From: Allobacillus halotolerans
GTDB lineage: Bacteria > Bacillota > Bacilli > Bacillales > Alkalibacillaceae
DNA length: 64,000 bases
Strand: one strand, 5' to 3'
Assembly: GCF_028743495.1 (NCBI RefSeq)
Contig: NZ_CP117968.1
This document shows, piece after piece, positions 43,067 through 50,074 of this stretch; the first letter of the stretch is position 1; each line of letters starts with the position of its first letter. Below the pieces are notes generated by a model. It was not told where the DNA came from. It saw only the letters and a program-made list of their open reading frames with translations, and did not search any database. The translations under genes were made by a program, and so were the position numbers.

Positions 43067-44569
43067 TTAAGAAAGAGAAATTCCATAAATATCCGAATAC
43101 TTACTCGTCAGGTATTCGACAAGATATTGATGGTTTAACCCTTCACCTGTTACATCGTGCAATAAATCGAGAGGTTCTTTCATGCTACCATGTTGGTGAA
43201 TATGGTGATTTAACCATTCTTTAATCTTTCCTAGTTCGTTTTGTTCAATTGCTTGTTCGATATTGATTTCTTTTTCAAGTGTATGTTTAAACTGAGCGCC
43301 ATACATATAGCCCAGTGCATAAGAAGGAAAATAACCAAAGTCTCCGCCAGCCCAATGAATATCCTGTAACACGCCTTGACGGTCTGATGGTGGCTGGATG
43401 CCTAAGTATGTTTCCATTTTGTCATTCCAAATTTCAGGTAAATCTTTTACCTTTAAATCGCCGTTCAATAAGCCTTTTTCAATTTCATAGCGTAGCATGA
43501 TATGCAGTGCATAGGTCATTTCGTCAGCTTCAATTCGAATAAACGACGGTTTCACTTCATTGATCGCTCGGTAAAAATCCTCTGTTGCAAGATCTTTAAA
43601 CGATTCAGGTGCATAGTTTAAGAATGTAGGATAATTCGTATCCCAAAATGTTTTGCTTCTACCAATGAAGTTTTCCCAAAATAATGATTGTGATTCATGT
43701 ATTCCCATTGAAGTGGCAGAACAAACCGGTAACCCATAGAGCTTAGGATCGAATCCTTGTTCATACAAGGCGTGTCCACCTTCATGAATCGTTCCGAAAA
43801 CTGCTGTTCGGAAATCTTTTTCATCATAATTCGTGGTAACTCGAACGTCTTGTGGATTGATTTCAATTGCAAAAGGATGAACGGTTTCATCTAGCCTACC
43901 TGCTTCAAAATCGTATCCCATTTGATCTAGCACATATAAGGCAAATGCCTCTTGCTTCTCTTTTGGAAATTGAACGGTAATTTGATCGATTTTTGGTTTG
44001 ATCGGTGATGCTTTTACCTGTTCGATCATACGAGATAAATCTTTTTGCAACTTAGGAAATACACCGTCTAACGTATCGACAGTCATGCCCGGCTCATAAT
44101 GCTTTAAATGCGCATTGTAAATATGTCCTTCGTATCCCCAGTAATTCGCAAACCGAATATTATAATCGACGATCTTTTCTAAATAAGGTTGAAACATGGA
44201 ATAATCATTTTTGTCCTTTGCTTCCTGCCAAACCGATTCGGATTCAGAAGTTAACTGAACAAACGCTTTGAACTCTTCAACTGGAATTTTATGATGAAAC
44301 TCGTATTCACGTTGCACTAATTCAATCGAGCGACGAATATATGGATTTTCTGATGATTGTAGCTCATCAATGAATTCTTTCATCCGGTCAGATGTCTGTA
44401 ATTGATGGAGTCTCTCAGATAAATAAGATAATGTTTCGGAACGTTGTTTGATGCCTTTTCTCGGTGCTTTTGTCCGAAGATCCCAAGCAATTAAACTACT
44501 TGCTTCTCTGTAGTGTGAAATCGTTTTATATTCTTCTAGAAATAGCTGTTCACTTTTTGTTAATTTCAT
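43067..44569 (-). CDS. ypwA: M32 family carboxypeptidase Taq (YpwA-like)
   Basis: A 500-residue zinc metallocarboxypeptidase, close in length to B. subtilis YpwA. The zinc motif HEGGH lies at about 260 within GTIHEGGHALYEQG. The family blocks DVRVTTNYDE (about 243), HESQSLFWEN and RIEADEMTYALHI follow in order. It removes C-terminal residues from short peptides in the cytosol. It lies 18 bases after the RlmL-like gene on the same strand. Confidence 0.93.
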   Translation of the reverse strand: MKLTKSEQLFLEEYKTISHYREASSLIAWDLRTKAPRKGIKQRSETLSYLSERLHQLQTSDRMKEFIDELQSSENPYIRRSIELVQREYEFHHKIPVEEFKAFVQLTSESESVWQEAKDKNDYSMFQPYLEKIVDYNIRFANYWGYEGHIYNAHLKHYEPGMTVDTLDGVFPKLQKDLSRMIEQVKASPIKPKIDQITVQFPKEKQEAFALYVLDQMGYDFEAGRLDETVHPFAIEINPQDVRVTTNYDEKDFRTAVFGTIHEGGHALYEQGFDPKLYGLPVCSATSMGIHESQSLFWENFIGRSKTFWDTNYPTFLNYAPESFKDLATEDFYRAINEVKPSFIRIEADEMTYALHIMLRYEIEKGLLNGDLKVKDLPEIWNDKMETYLGIQPPSDRQGVLQDIHWAGGDFGYFPSYALGYMYGAQFKHTLEKEINIEQAIEQNELGKIKEWLNHHIHQHGSMKEPLDLLHDVTGEGLNHQYLVEYLTSKYSDIYGISLS

Positions 44570-44587
44570 TGCTGGAGCACCTGCTTC

Positions 44588-45724
44588 CTACTTTGGTTTT
44601 CTTCCGAAATATTGATAATAGTCCGTTCGAATAAATCCATTGAATAACTTTCTTTTCTTTGTGGCTTTTTTGCCATAAAGTTGTTCAAAATTTTCGTTCG
44701 AGGTTAGTATATATACACTCCATGTCGGATAGTCTTTCATAATACTTCCTAAGGATTGATACATTTTCTCGACATCTTTCTTTTCACCAATCCGATCCCC
44801 ATAAGGCGGATTTCCAATCAAGTAGCCACCTTCAGTCCTAGGTTTGAAATCCTCGACACGCATTTGTTTAAACTGGATGAGATCTCCAAGTCCGGCTTCT
44901 AAAGCGTTCTGTTTTGAAATTTGAATCGCTTTTGGATCTAAATCACTGCCGTGAATATCAAGAGGTTGATCATAATTGGCTAAGTCCTCAGCTTCTTCCA
45001 GCGCCCGATCCCAAATATCCTGTGGAAGTGTATTCCACTCTTCAGCCGCGAAGCTACGATTGAATCCAGGGGCGATATTTTGACCGATTAAAGCGGCTTC
45101 AATTGGAATCGTTCCAGAACCGGCGAATGGATCGACAAATGTCCGGTCCGGTCGCCAATTAGTCAACTGAATTAAAGCAGCTGCCAATGTTTCTTTCAGG
45201 GGTGCTTCCACTTGGTCAATCCGGTAGCCTCTTTTATGCAATCCTGCTCCGGAAGCATCCAGTGATAAAGTGACTTGGTCTTTTAATATGGAAACTTCAA
45301 CTTTGTACCGAGGTCCCGTTTCTGGCAACGCAGTATAAATTTTCTTTCGCTCTTGAATTTTTTTCACAATTGCTTTTTTGACAATACGTTGACTATCCGG
45401 TACCGAATAGAGTTTCGATTTATGTGATTTACCTACGACATGAATAAAACCTTCTTCTTCAATCCATTCGTGCCATGGAAGCTCAAATGTCTGGTCAAAT
45501 AGTTCTTCAAACGAAAAAGCGGAAAATTGCCCTATCATAATTTTAATTCGATCAGCGGTTCGCAACCAAATATTCGTTCGGGCGATCCCTGCTAAATCGG
45601 ATTCAAATATGACACGACCATTTTCCGTTTGAATGTTTTCATAACCTAGTTGTTTAATTTCTTCTTTGACAAGACCTTCGAGCCCCATTGCTGCTGTAGC
45701 AATCAATGTTACGTTGTCTTTCAA
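44588..45724 (-). CDS. ypsC: THUMP-domain 23S rRNA guanine-N2 methyltransferase (RlmL/YpsC-like)
   Basis: A 378-residue SAM-dependent RNA methylase. A ferredoxin-like/THUMP N-terminal part (about 1-155) is followed by the Rossmann methylase with DPFAGSGTIPIEAALIG (SAM motif) and LIGNPPYGDR (catalytic NPPY, about 300-305). Similar to B. subtilis YpsC and the RlmL N-terminal half. The start is TTG at 45724 with an AAGGGAA site about 11 bases ahead. rnpB lies directly upstream on the same strand, as in B. subtilis. Confidence 0.92.
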   Translation of the reverse strand: MKDNVTLIATAAMGLEGLVKEEIKQLGYENIQTENGRVIFESDLAGIARTNIWLRTADRIKIMIGQFSAFSFEELFDQTFELPWHEWIEEEGFIHVVGKSHKSKLYSVPDSQRIVKKAIVKKIQERKKIYTALPETGPRYKVEVSILKDQVTLSLDASGAGLHKRGYRIDQVEAPLKETLAAALIQLTNWRPDRTFVDPFAGSGTIPIEAALIGQNIAPGFNRSFAAEEWNTLPQDIWDRALEEAEDLANYDQPLDIHGSDLDPKAIQISKQNALEAGLGDLIQFKQMRVEDFKPRTEGGYLIGNPPYGDRIGEKKDVEKMYQSLGSIMKDYPTWSVYILTSNENFEQLYGKKATKKRKLFNGFIRTDYYQYFGRKPK

Positions 45725-45765
45725 AAGTATTCATTCCCTTCTAGGGCTCCCTCTATATGTATAAA

Positions 45766-46176
45766 AAAATGACCGATAAATGCTACATAAGCCATGTTCT
45801 GTTCCTTTGTACTGCAAACGGTGGTCAGCCTCGTACTCCGGTGTAACCATCTATCTGCAGACTTGTCTAGCAAGCCTGCCTCTATGCTAGGTTGAATTCC
45901 CTGCAATAGAGCGCCCCTACCTTATTTTGGGTTTCTCACTCGAGGGGTTTACCGCGTTCCACCTTGATTGTTTCCAATCAAGCTCGTCTCTGTGGCACTT
46001 TAAAGGGTCATGGACCATATCCATTAAGGACGTAGGTCGAAACCCTGCCGTCAGCGATTCTTCGCTGCCTTGACTTATTGTTTCGTCAAGCACGAACACT
46101 ACAAGCATCTCAGCTTGTGTGAGCATGGACTTTCCTCTCGCAAACATGTGCGAGCGGTTACTTGAGCATTTATCAT
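45766..46176 (-). ncRNA. rnpB: RNase P RNA, bacterial type B
   Basis: Reading the - strand, 5'-GATAAATGCT pairs with AGCATTTATC at the 3' end (P1). In between are the universal cores GAGGAAAGTCCATGCTC, GGAACGCGGTAAACCCCTCGAG, GAAACCCAAAATAAGG, GAGTACGAGGCTGAC and AGAACATGGCTTA. The order and spacing match the B. subtilis molecule, the catalytic RNA that trims tRNA 5' leaders. It sits between gpsB and the rlmL-like gene, its usual Bacillaceae place. The 3' side runs into TTTTTTT, its terminator. Ends are accurate to a few bases. Confidence 0.97.
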
Positions 46177-46194
46177 ATTTGGTTTAGTTCATCT

Positions 46195-46203
46195 ATTATA
46201 ACA
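46195..46203 (-). promoter_or_regulatory. Extended -10 promoter of rnpB
   Basis: On the - strand TGTTATAAT (TG one base before TATAAT), about 14 bases before the first P1 base. The -35 region is poor. Confidence 0.65.
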
Positions 46204-46255
46204 TAGGAAGAAGGGCCAGTATAAGTAATTTGCTGGAATTTTAATCATAATCGTT

Positions 46256-46546
46256 TTAGTATTTTTTTCCAAATACAGCTTTTTCAAGGTTCGACAAACG
46301 TTGTAACACATCCGCATTCACTTGAGAACGTGGCGTTGAACCAGTCGATGTGTTTGTTGAGCTCGCTTGTGTTAATCTGCTTACTTCTTCTTTCAGACGC
46401 GTGATTTCTTTTTGAAACTGTTCATAATCCTGAATGACAACATCTAAAAACTCGTCCACTTCATCTTGGTTATAACCTCGCATCGTTGTTTTGAACTCTT
46501 TATCCAGTATTTCCTGTGACGTTAAATTAATTCCTTTCACTTCCAT
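46256..46546 (-). CDS. gpsB: Cell division regulator GpsB
   Basis: A 96-residue DivIVA-domain protein. The N-terminal membrane/PBP-binding coiled coil contains EILDKEFKTTMRGYNQDEVDEFLD; a Ser/Thr linker (about 62-75) leads to the short C-terminal helix LQRLSNLEKAVFGKKY. It shuttles PBP1 between septum and side wall. GGAGG lies only three bases before ATG but nine before an in-frame GTG two codons later (46540), which may be the true start. Gene order gpsB-rnpB-ypsC is conserved. Confidence 0.94.
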   Translation of the reverse strand: MEVKGINLTSQEILDKEFKTTMRGYNQDEVDEFLDVVIQDYEQFQKEITRLKEEVSRLTQASSTNTSTGSTPRSQVNADVLQRLSNLEKAVFGKKY

Positions 46547-46559
46547 TCACCTCCACGAT

Positions 46560-47108
46560 CTATAACTCATTCATCTCTCTAGCAATATCCTCTAATGTAA
46601 AAGATGAAATAACATCCATTTCATACATATGACTTTCTTGGTACGTTCTTGCCAATTCTTCGAAATATTTCGGTGAGCCTCCATGTTCTTCTTCATAAAC
46701 GAGTATACAAGCGTCTGTTTTTTCAATAAACCATTTATCCTTGGTGACATACTGCCGCGGATGTTCGTAAGGTTTGTTCATTAAAGGTTGATAAAAATCA
46801 GCTTGTTGAATCATTTGGTAATATTTTTCCTGAACGGGCTCTTTCCATACTTTTTCTTGTTCCATAAATGGTGGAACGATGGCTGTATAGATGGTGTATG
46901 CTTCTTTTAGTTCTTGAATGAGATCAAATGCCCATGTTTCCACACCTGGTTGCCCAGAAAGCAATACCCATTCTACGCCGTTCTCCAGATAGCGCAAGAG
47001 AGATCGTTTAATGGCTTCTTTAATAACAAGGATTTTCTCATCTTTGTCATCTCGGATATTCAATTCATATGGTTTATAACCTGTAATGGTAATTGCATTC
47101 ATCGTCAT
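46560..47108 (-). CDS. ypsA: YpsA (DUF1273, SLOG-family) protein
   Basis: A 182-residue single Rossmann-like SLOG domain, distantly related to DprA. ITGYKPYELNI opens it, and LSGQPGVETWAFDLI is the glycine-rich nucleotide-binding loop. YVTKDKWFIEKTDACILVYEEEHGGSPKYF is the C-terminal signature. YpsA influences cell division in B. subtilis and Staphylococcus, and it precedes gpsB here as there. No ribosome site precedes either ATG (47108 or 47102). Confidence 0.92.
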   Translation of the reverse strand: MTMNAITITGYKPYELNIRDDKDEKILVIKEAIKRSLLRYLENGVEWVLLSGQPGVETWAFDLIQELKEAYTIYTAIVPPFMEQEKVWKEPVQEKYYQMIQQADFYQPLMNKPYEHPRQYVTKDKWFIEKTDACILVYEEEHGGSPKYFEELARTYQESHMYEMDVISSFTLEDIAREMNEL

Positions 47109-47114
47109 AATATC

Positions 47115-47123
47115 AGTATATCA
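47115..47123 (-). promoter_or_regulatory. Extended -10 promoter of ypsA, possibly giving a leaderless mRNA
   Basis: On the - strand TGATATACT (TG one base before TATACT). The expected start, 6-7 bases after the box, falls on the first ATG (47108). The box lies directly after the cdd terminator T-run. Confidence 0.5.
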
Positions 47124-47151
47124 AAAAAAGAGCTAGATTTCTCTAGCTCTT
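47122..47151 (-). terminator. Terminator of cdd
   Basis: Perfect 10-bp stem AAGAGCTAGA / TCTAGCTCTT with a 4-base loop, then TTTTTTT on the - strand. Confidence 0.92.
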
Positions 47152-47166
47152 CTGACATAATTCCAT

Positions 47167-47580
47167 CTAATTTTTTTCTTGACCTGATCGTAGGTCTGCT
47201 GTAGTGAATGAATAAGGTAATAAATTCCCAATAGTCGTTTCTTCAATTTCGCCCGTTCGATTCCCCATATAGATCGGTGTATCAGCTGAAAAGAATTCGG
47301 CCATCACTTGCCTACAAGAGCCACACGGTGCAACTGGCCGGTCCGTATTAGCAATGACCGCAAGTTGGTCAAAGTCTTTTTCCCCTTCTGAAACAGCTTT
47401 GAAAATAGCGACACGTTCTGCACAACAGCTAACTGGATAAGCGGCATTTTCAATATTACATCCTTGGTAAACTTTCCCGCTTTTCGTTACCAAAGCAGCT
47501 CCTACTGGGAATTCAGAATAAGGAACATACGCTTTGTCCAGCATTTCTTTTGCCAGGTTCATTAATCGATCTCGATCCAT
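47167..47580 (-). CDS. cdd: Cytidine deaminase
   Basis: A 137-residue tetramer-type cytidine deaminase for pyrimidine salvage. Zinc ligands are Cys in CCAERVAIF (CAE motif with catalytic Glu) and two Cys in PCGSCRQVM; CNIENAAYPVS precedes. It converts cytidine and deoxycytidine to uridine forms. Own terminator; the yppE gene lies upstream on the same strand. Confidence 0.96.
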   Translation of the reverse strand: MDRDRLMNLAKEMLDKAYVPYSEFPVGAALVTKSGKVYQGCNIENAAYPVSCCAERVAIFKAVSEGEKDFDQLAVIANTDRPVAPCGSCRQVMAEFFSADTPIYMGNRTGEIEETTIGNLLPYSFTTADLRSGQEKN

Positions 47581-47625
47581 TTTGCTTCCCCCTACCCTAT
47601 CTCAGTTTACTATTGATCTTCATAA

Positions 47626-47979
47626 TTACTGTGCGTCAAATTGGTCTAAAACCAAATCGAAGTTATATAAAACCGAGTGATATAGCTCCATAAACCTCTT
47701 TCTTCTGACGTCGTGAAAATAACTATGTAAGATCATGATTTCGAGGTTATCTTTCGTGTTTGTTATTTGATTGGGAAAAATCGGGAGTTTATGAACGATA
47801 GCCTGGGCCTCTGTCTCCCATTTTTCTATTTGATCGAAAAGCGGATAACTTTCTTTTTTAACAATAGCAAAATCGTCATAATCTTTTCGATTAAACTTTC
47901 TGCCTTCTGTATATTTGTAAAATAAGTCCTCGAGTAAGTTTTCTTTTAAATCTTTAGTAAACGCGATAAATTCTTCCAT
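47626..47979 (-). CDS. yppE: YppE (DUF1798) protein
   Basis: A 117-residue all-helical protein. The ending HSYFHDVRRKRFMELYHSVLYNFDLVLDQF fits the DUF1798 pattern; the B. subtilis protein is about 123 residues. ATG at 47979 is preceded by TAGGTGAG, supporting this start over one 20 codons upstream. Position downstream of the yppC-like gene agrees with B. subtilis order. Function unknown. Confidence 0.88.
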   Translation of the reverse strand: MEEFIAFTKDLKENLLEDLFYKYTEGRKFNRKDYDDFAIVKKESYPLFDQIEKWETEAQAIVHKLPIFPNQITNTKDNLEIMILHSYFHDVRRKRFMELYHSVLYNFDLVLDQFDAQ

Positions 47980-48039
47980 GATCTCACCTACCAGTGATGA
48001 TAATGTATCATGAAATAGCCTATTGCGCCAATCATTCAT

Positions 48040-48168
48040 TTATTTTTTTACATGCGCTTTTGAAAAAAAACGATCTTCTAAAATGGTCAATTCTTTCTCC
48101 AAACGTCCTAGTGATTTCAACAGTAATTCCTTTCGAACGTGATCTTCTCTTATAATCGGCTTCTTCAT
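48040..48168 (-). CDS. Small basic helical protein in the yppD position
   Basis: A 42-codon gene starting at ATG 48168 with a strong AAAGGAGG site nine bases ahead. The peptide begins MKKPIIREDHVRKELLLKSL and continues GRLEKELTILEDRFF, ending SKAHVKK: one amphipathic, charged helix. It lies between the yppC-like and yppE genes, where B. subtilis has yppD. I do not recognise the family. A longer frame to 48243 has no ribosome site. Confidence 0.65.
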   Translation of the reverse strand: MKKPIIREDHVRKELLLKSLGRLEKELTILEDRFFSKAHVKK

Positions 48169-48276
48169 CAGTATCGTCCTCCTTTGTTTTCGCTTAGCTA
48201 TACGTTTACACACCTTATAAAGAATCTCCTTCAAGCCTGACAAAACTAGAAGGATACCGACAAAGAATCTGTTGAA

Positions 48277-49239
48277 TCACCTCTTCTCGGCAAATGGATT
48301 TTTCACCTTTTCGATTGTATTCGTCAAATTTGCCAATCCGCCTCGTTTCGCATAAAATTGCTCCCCGATCGGTTTGATTTCTTTTATTTTAATATCTTTG
48401 AACCAACGTTTTTTGACTCTCTTTCGATCAAACCAATCTGTTCGTCTTTCAAACAAATAATGTTTTGTGTCTGAAAATGTTTGATCAAGTGTAGGTGTCT
48501 CAATTCGTTTCTCAAATAAAAACTGTTCATATTCCATTCGGCTTCCGGTCACTTCCACTTGATCCGAGAACGCCTTAAATAATGGGTAGTGATCTTGCTC
48601 AAACAAAATAGAGGCAATTTTTTTTCCAAATTGAATGCGCTTTGTTACTTGTTTGAAACGTGGAACAAAGTCGCCGTATAGTTCGCCGTTTAACGTGGGT
48701 AATAACACAGCATTCAAGTTAAAGATTGACTGGAGATGATAAGGAATCCGGCGGAATACCTTTTTTCGATAAGGTTCGTTTTCAATGATTGGATGCTGGA
48801 TTAAGTTTTGTTCATTGATGATTTGGGCATACATTAGTTGATTAAGGTCTTTATTCTTAAAAAATTCATACCACATCTCTTCCATGAATGAAGAAACATG
48901 GAAGTATTTCAGTAGAAAAAACATCGGCCTATTTTGTTCTACAGATAAATGGTAGATGAGTAATTGAGGATACGCATCTTGGAATATATACCAATTGGTA
49001 CTTTCATACGTCAAATAGAGAGATTTCAGTTCTTGTTTTGATAATAAATTTTGGTATGTCTCAGTCGATAAATCTGTCATATTCCATCCTGCATTCCGAG
49101 AAACAAAACTTGCTAAAAATGCCCACTGTATATCTGGGTAACGTTCATAGAACTCTAAATATGCTTTCGTTCTAGATACATTATCGATATTATGTTTTTC
49201 TGTTTGGTCCTTAATATAGTGAATCCATAGCTGTATCAT
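48277..49239 (-). CDS. yppC: DUF2515 (YppC-like) protein
   Basis: A 320-residue cytoplasmic protein. The signature NVSRTKAYLEFYERYPDIQW and FLASFVSRNAGWNMTDL near the N-terminus identifies DUF2515. The rest is rich in Phe, Tyr, Lys and Glu and probably helical. GGAAGAGG precedes ATG at 49239; the frame extends 22 codons further without a site. It is divergent from recU, its usual neighbour. No function is known. Confidence 0.87.
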   Translation of the reverse strand: MIQLWIHYIKDQTEKHNIDNVSRTKAYLEFYERYPDIQWAFLASFVSRNAGWNMTDLSTETYQNLLSKQELKSLYLTYESTNWYIFQDAYPQLLIYHLSVEQNRPMFFLLKYFHVSSFMEEMWYEFFKNKDLNQLMYAQIINEQNLIQHPIIENEPYRKKVFRRIPYHLQSIFNLNAVLLPTLNGELYGDFVPRFKQVTKRIQFGKKIASILFEQDHYPLFKAFSDQVEVTGSRMEYEQFLFEKRIETPTLDQTFSDTKHYLFERRTDWFDRKRVKKRWFKDIKIKEIKPIGEQFYAKRGGLANLTNTIEKVKNPFAEKR

Positions 49240-49466
49240 GTACCTCTTCCTTTGCGCGCTGTTTTTATACAGTATGTACAAATGAGTCGATTCAAAAACG
49301 TTCATTCTGCTTCATTTTATTGATTCACAATAGGAACCTACTCTATTGTTTGGTAAAATAGATAGGAAACACACGTTTGTCAGTGTACGATTTAACGATA
49401 TTGTAAAACGGCAATGACTACACTTCTGATACAATAATGTCAGGGTTCCATGAAAGGAAGGTATCC

Positions 49467-50072
49467 ATGAATTATCCGAATGGAAAAAAAGCCACACCAA
49501 AAGCGACGATCAATCAATCAAAAAACATACTGAATACATACGGTAATCGCGGAATGACCCTCGAAAATGAAATTGTGGAAACGAATAAGTTTTATTTAGA
49601 TACAAATATTGCTGTCATTCATAAAAAACCGACACCTGTTCAAGTCGTACAAGTCGATTATCCGAAACGTAGTGCAGCGGTCATTAAGGAAGCTTATTAT
49701 CGAAGACCCTCGACTACAGACTTCAATGGCTTGTATAAAGGCAGATATATTGACTTTGAAGCAAAAGAAACGAATAATAAGACATCTTTGCCATTTTCCA
49801 ATATTCATGACCACCAGGTAGAACATATGCGAAATGTCGATCAACATGGAGGTATTTGCTTTTTCATTATTCGATTCAAACCTTTAAATGAAACTTATTT
49901 GTTACCGATACGTCCATTTATACGAGCATGGGATACGGAGTTTGATGGAAAACGAAAATCCCTACCCTACACTTTTATTAAAGAAAAAGGCTTTGAAATT
50001 CCTTTTAGATTACAAGCAAAAGTTGATTACATCAAAGTCATCGAGAAGGTATACATTAACGGAGGAGATTAA
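49467..50072 (+). CDS. recU: Holliday junction resolvase RecU
   Basis: A 201-residue endonuclease resolving four-way junctions in recombination and chromosome segregation. NYPNGKKATP and GMTLENEI open it. The PD-(D/E)XK core contains FYRRPSTTDFNGLYKGRYIDFEAKET-type residues (Asp and the ExK), then TSLPFSNIHDHQVEHM and GICFFIIRF. GAAAGGAAGG precedes ATG at 49467. An extended -10 box TGATACAAT lies at 49427-49435. ponA follows three bases after the stop, the conserved pair. Confidence 0.95.
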   Translation: MNYPNGKKATPKATINQSKNILNTYGNRGMTLENEIVETNKFYLDTNIAVIHKKPTPVQVVQVDYPKRSAAVIKEAYYRRPSTTDFNGLYKGRYIDFEAKETNNKTSLPFSNIHDHQVEHMRNVDQHGGICFFIIRFKPLNETYLLPIRPFIRAWDTEFDGKRKSLPYTFIKEKGFEIPFRLQAKVDYIKVIEKVYINGGD

Positions 50073-50074
50073 TT

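Noticed and set aside
45721..46147. Open frames of 61 and 76 codons opposite the ypsC-gpsB gap
   Set aside because: They lie inside RNase P RNA, whose conserved cores explain the sequence.
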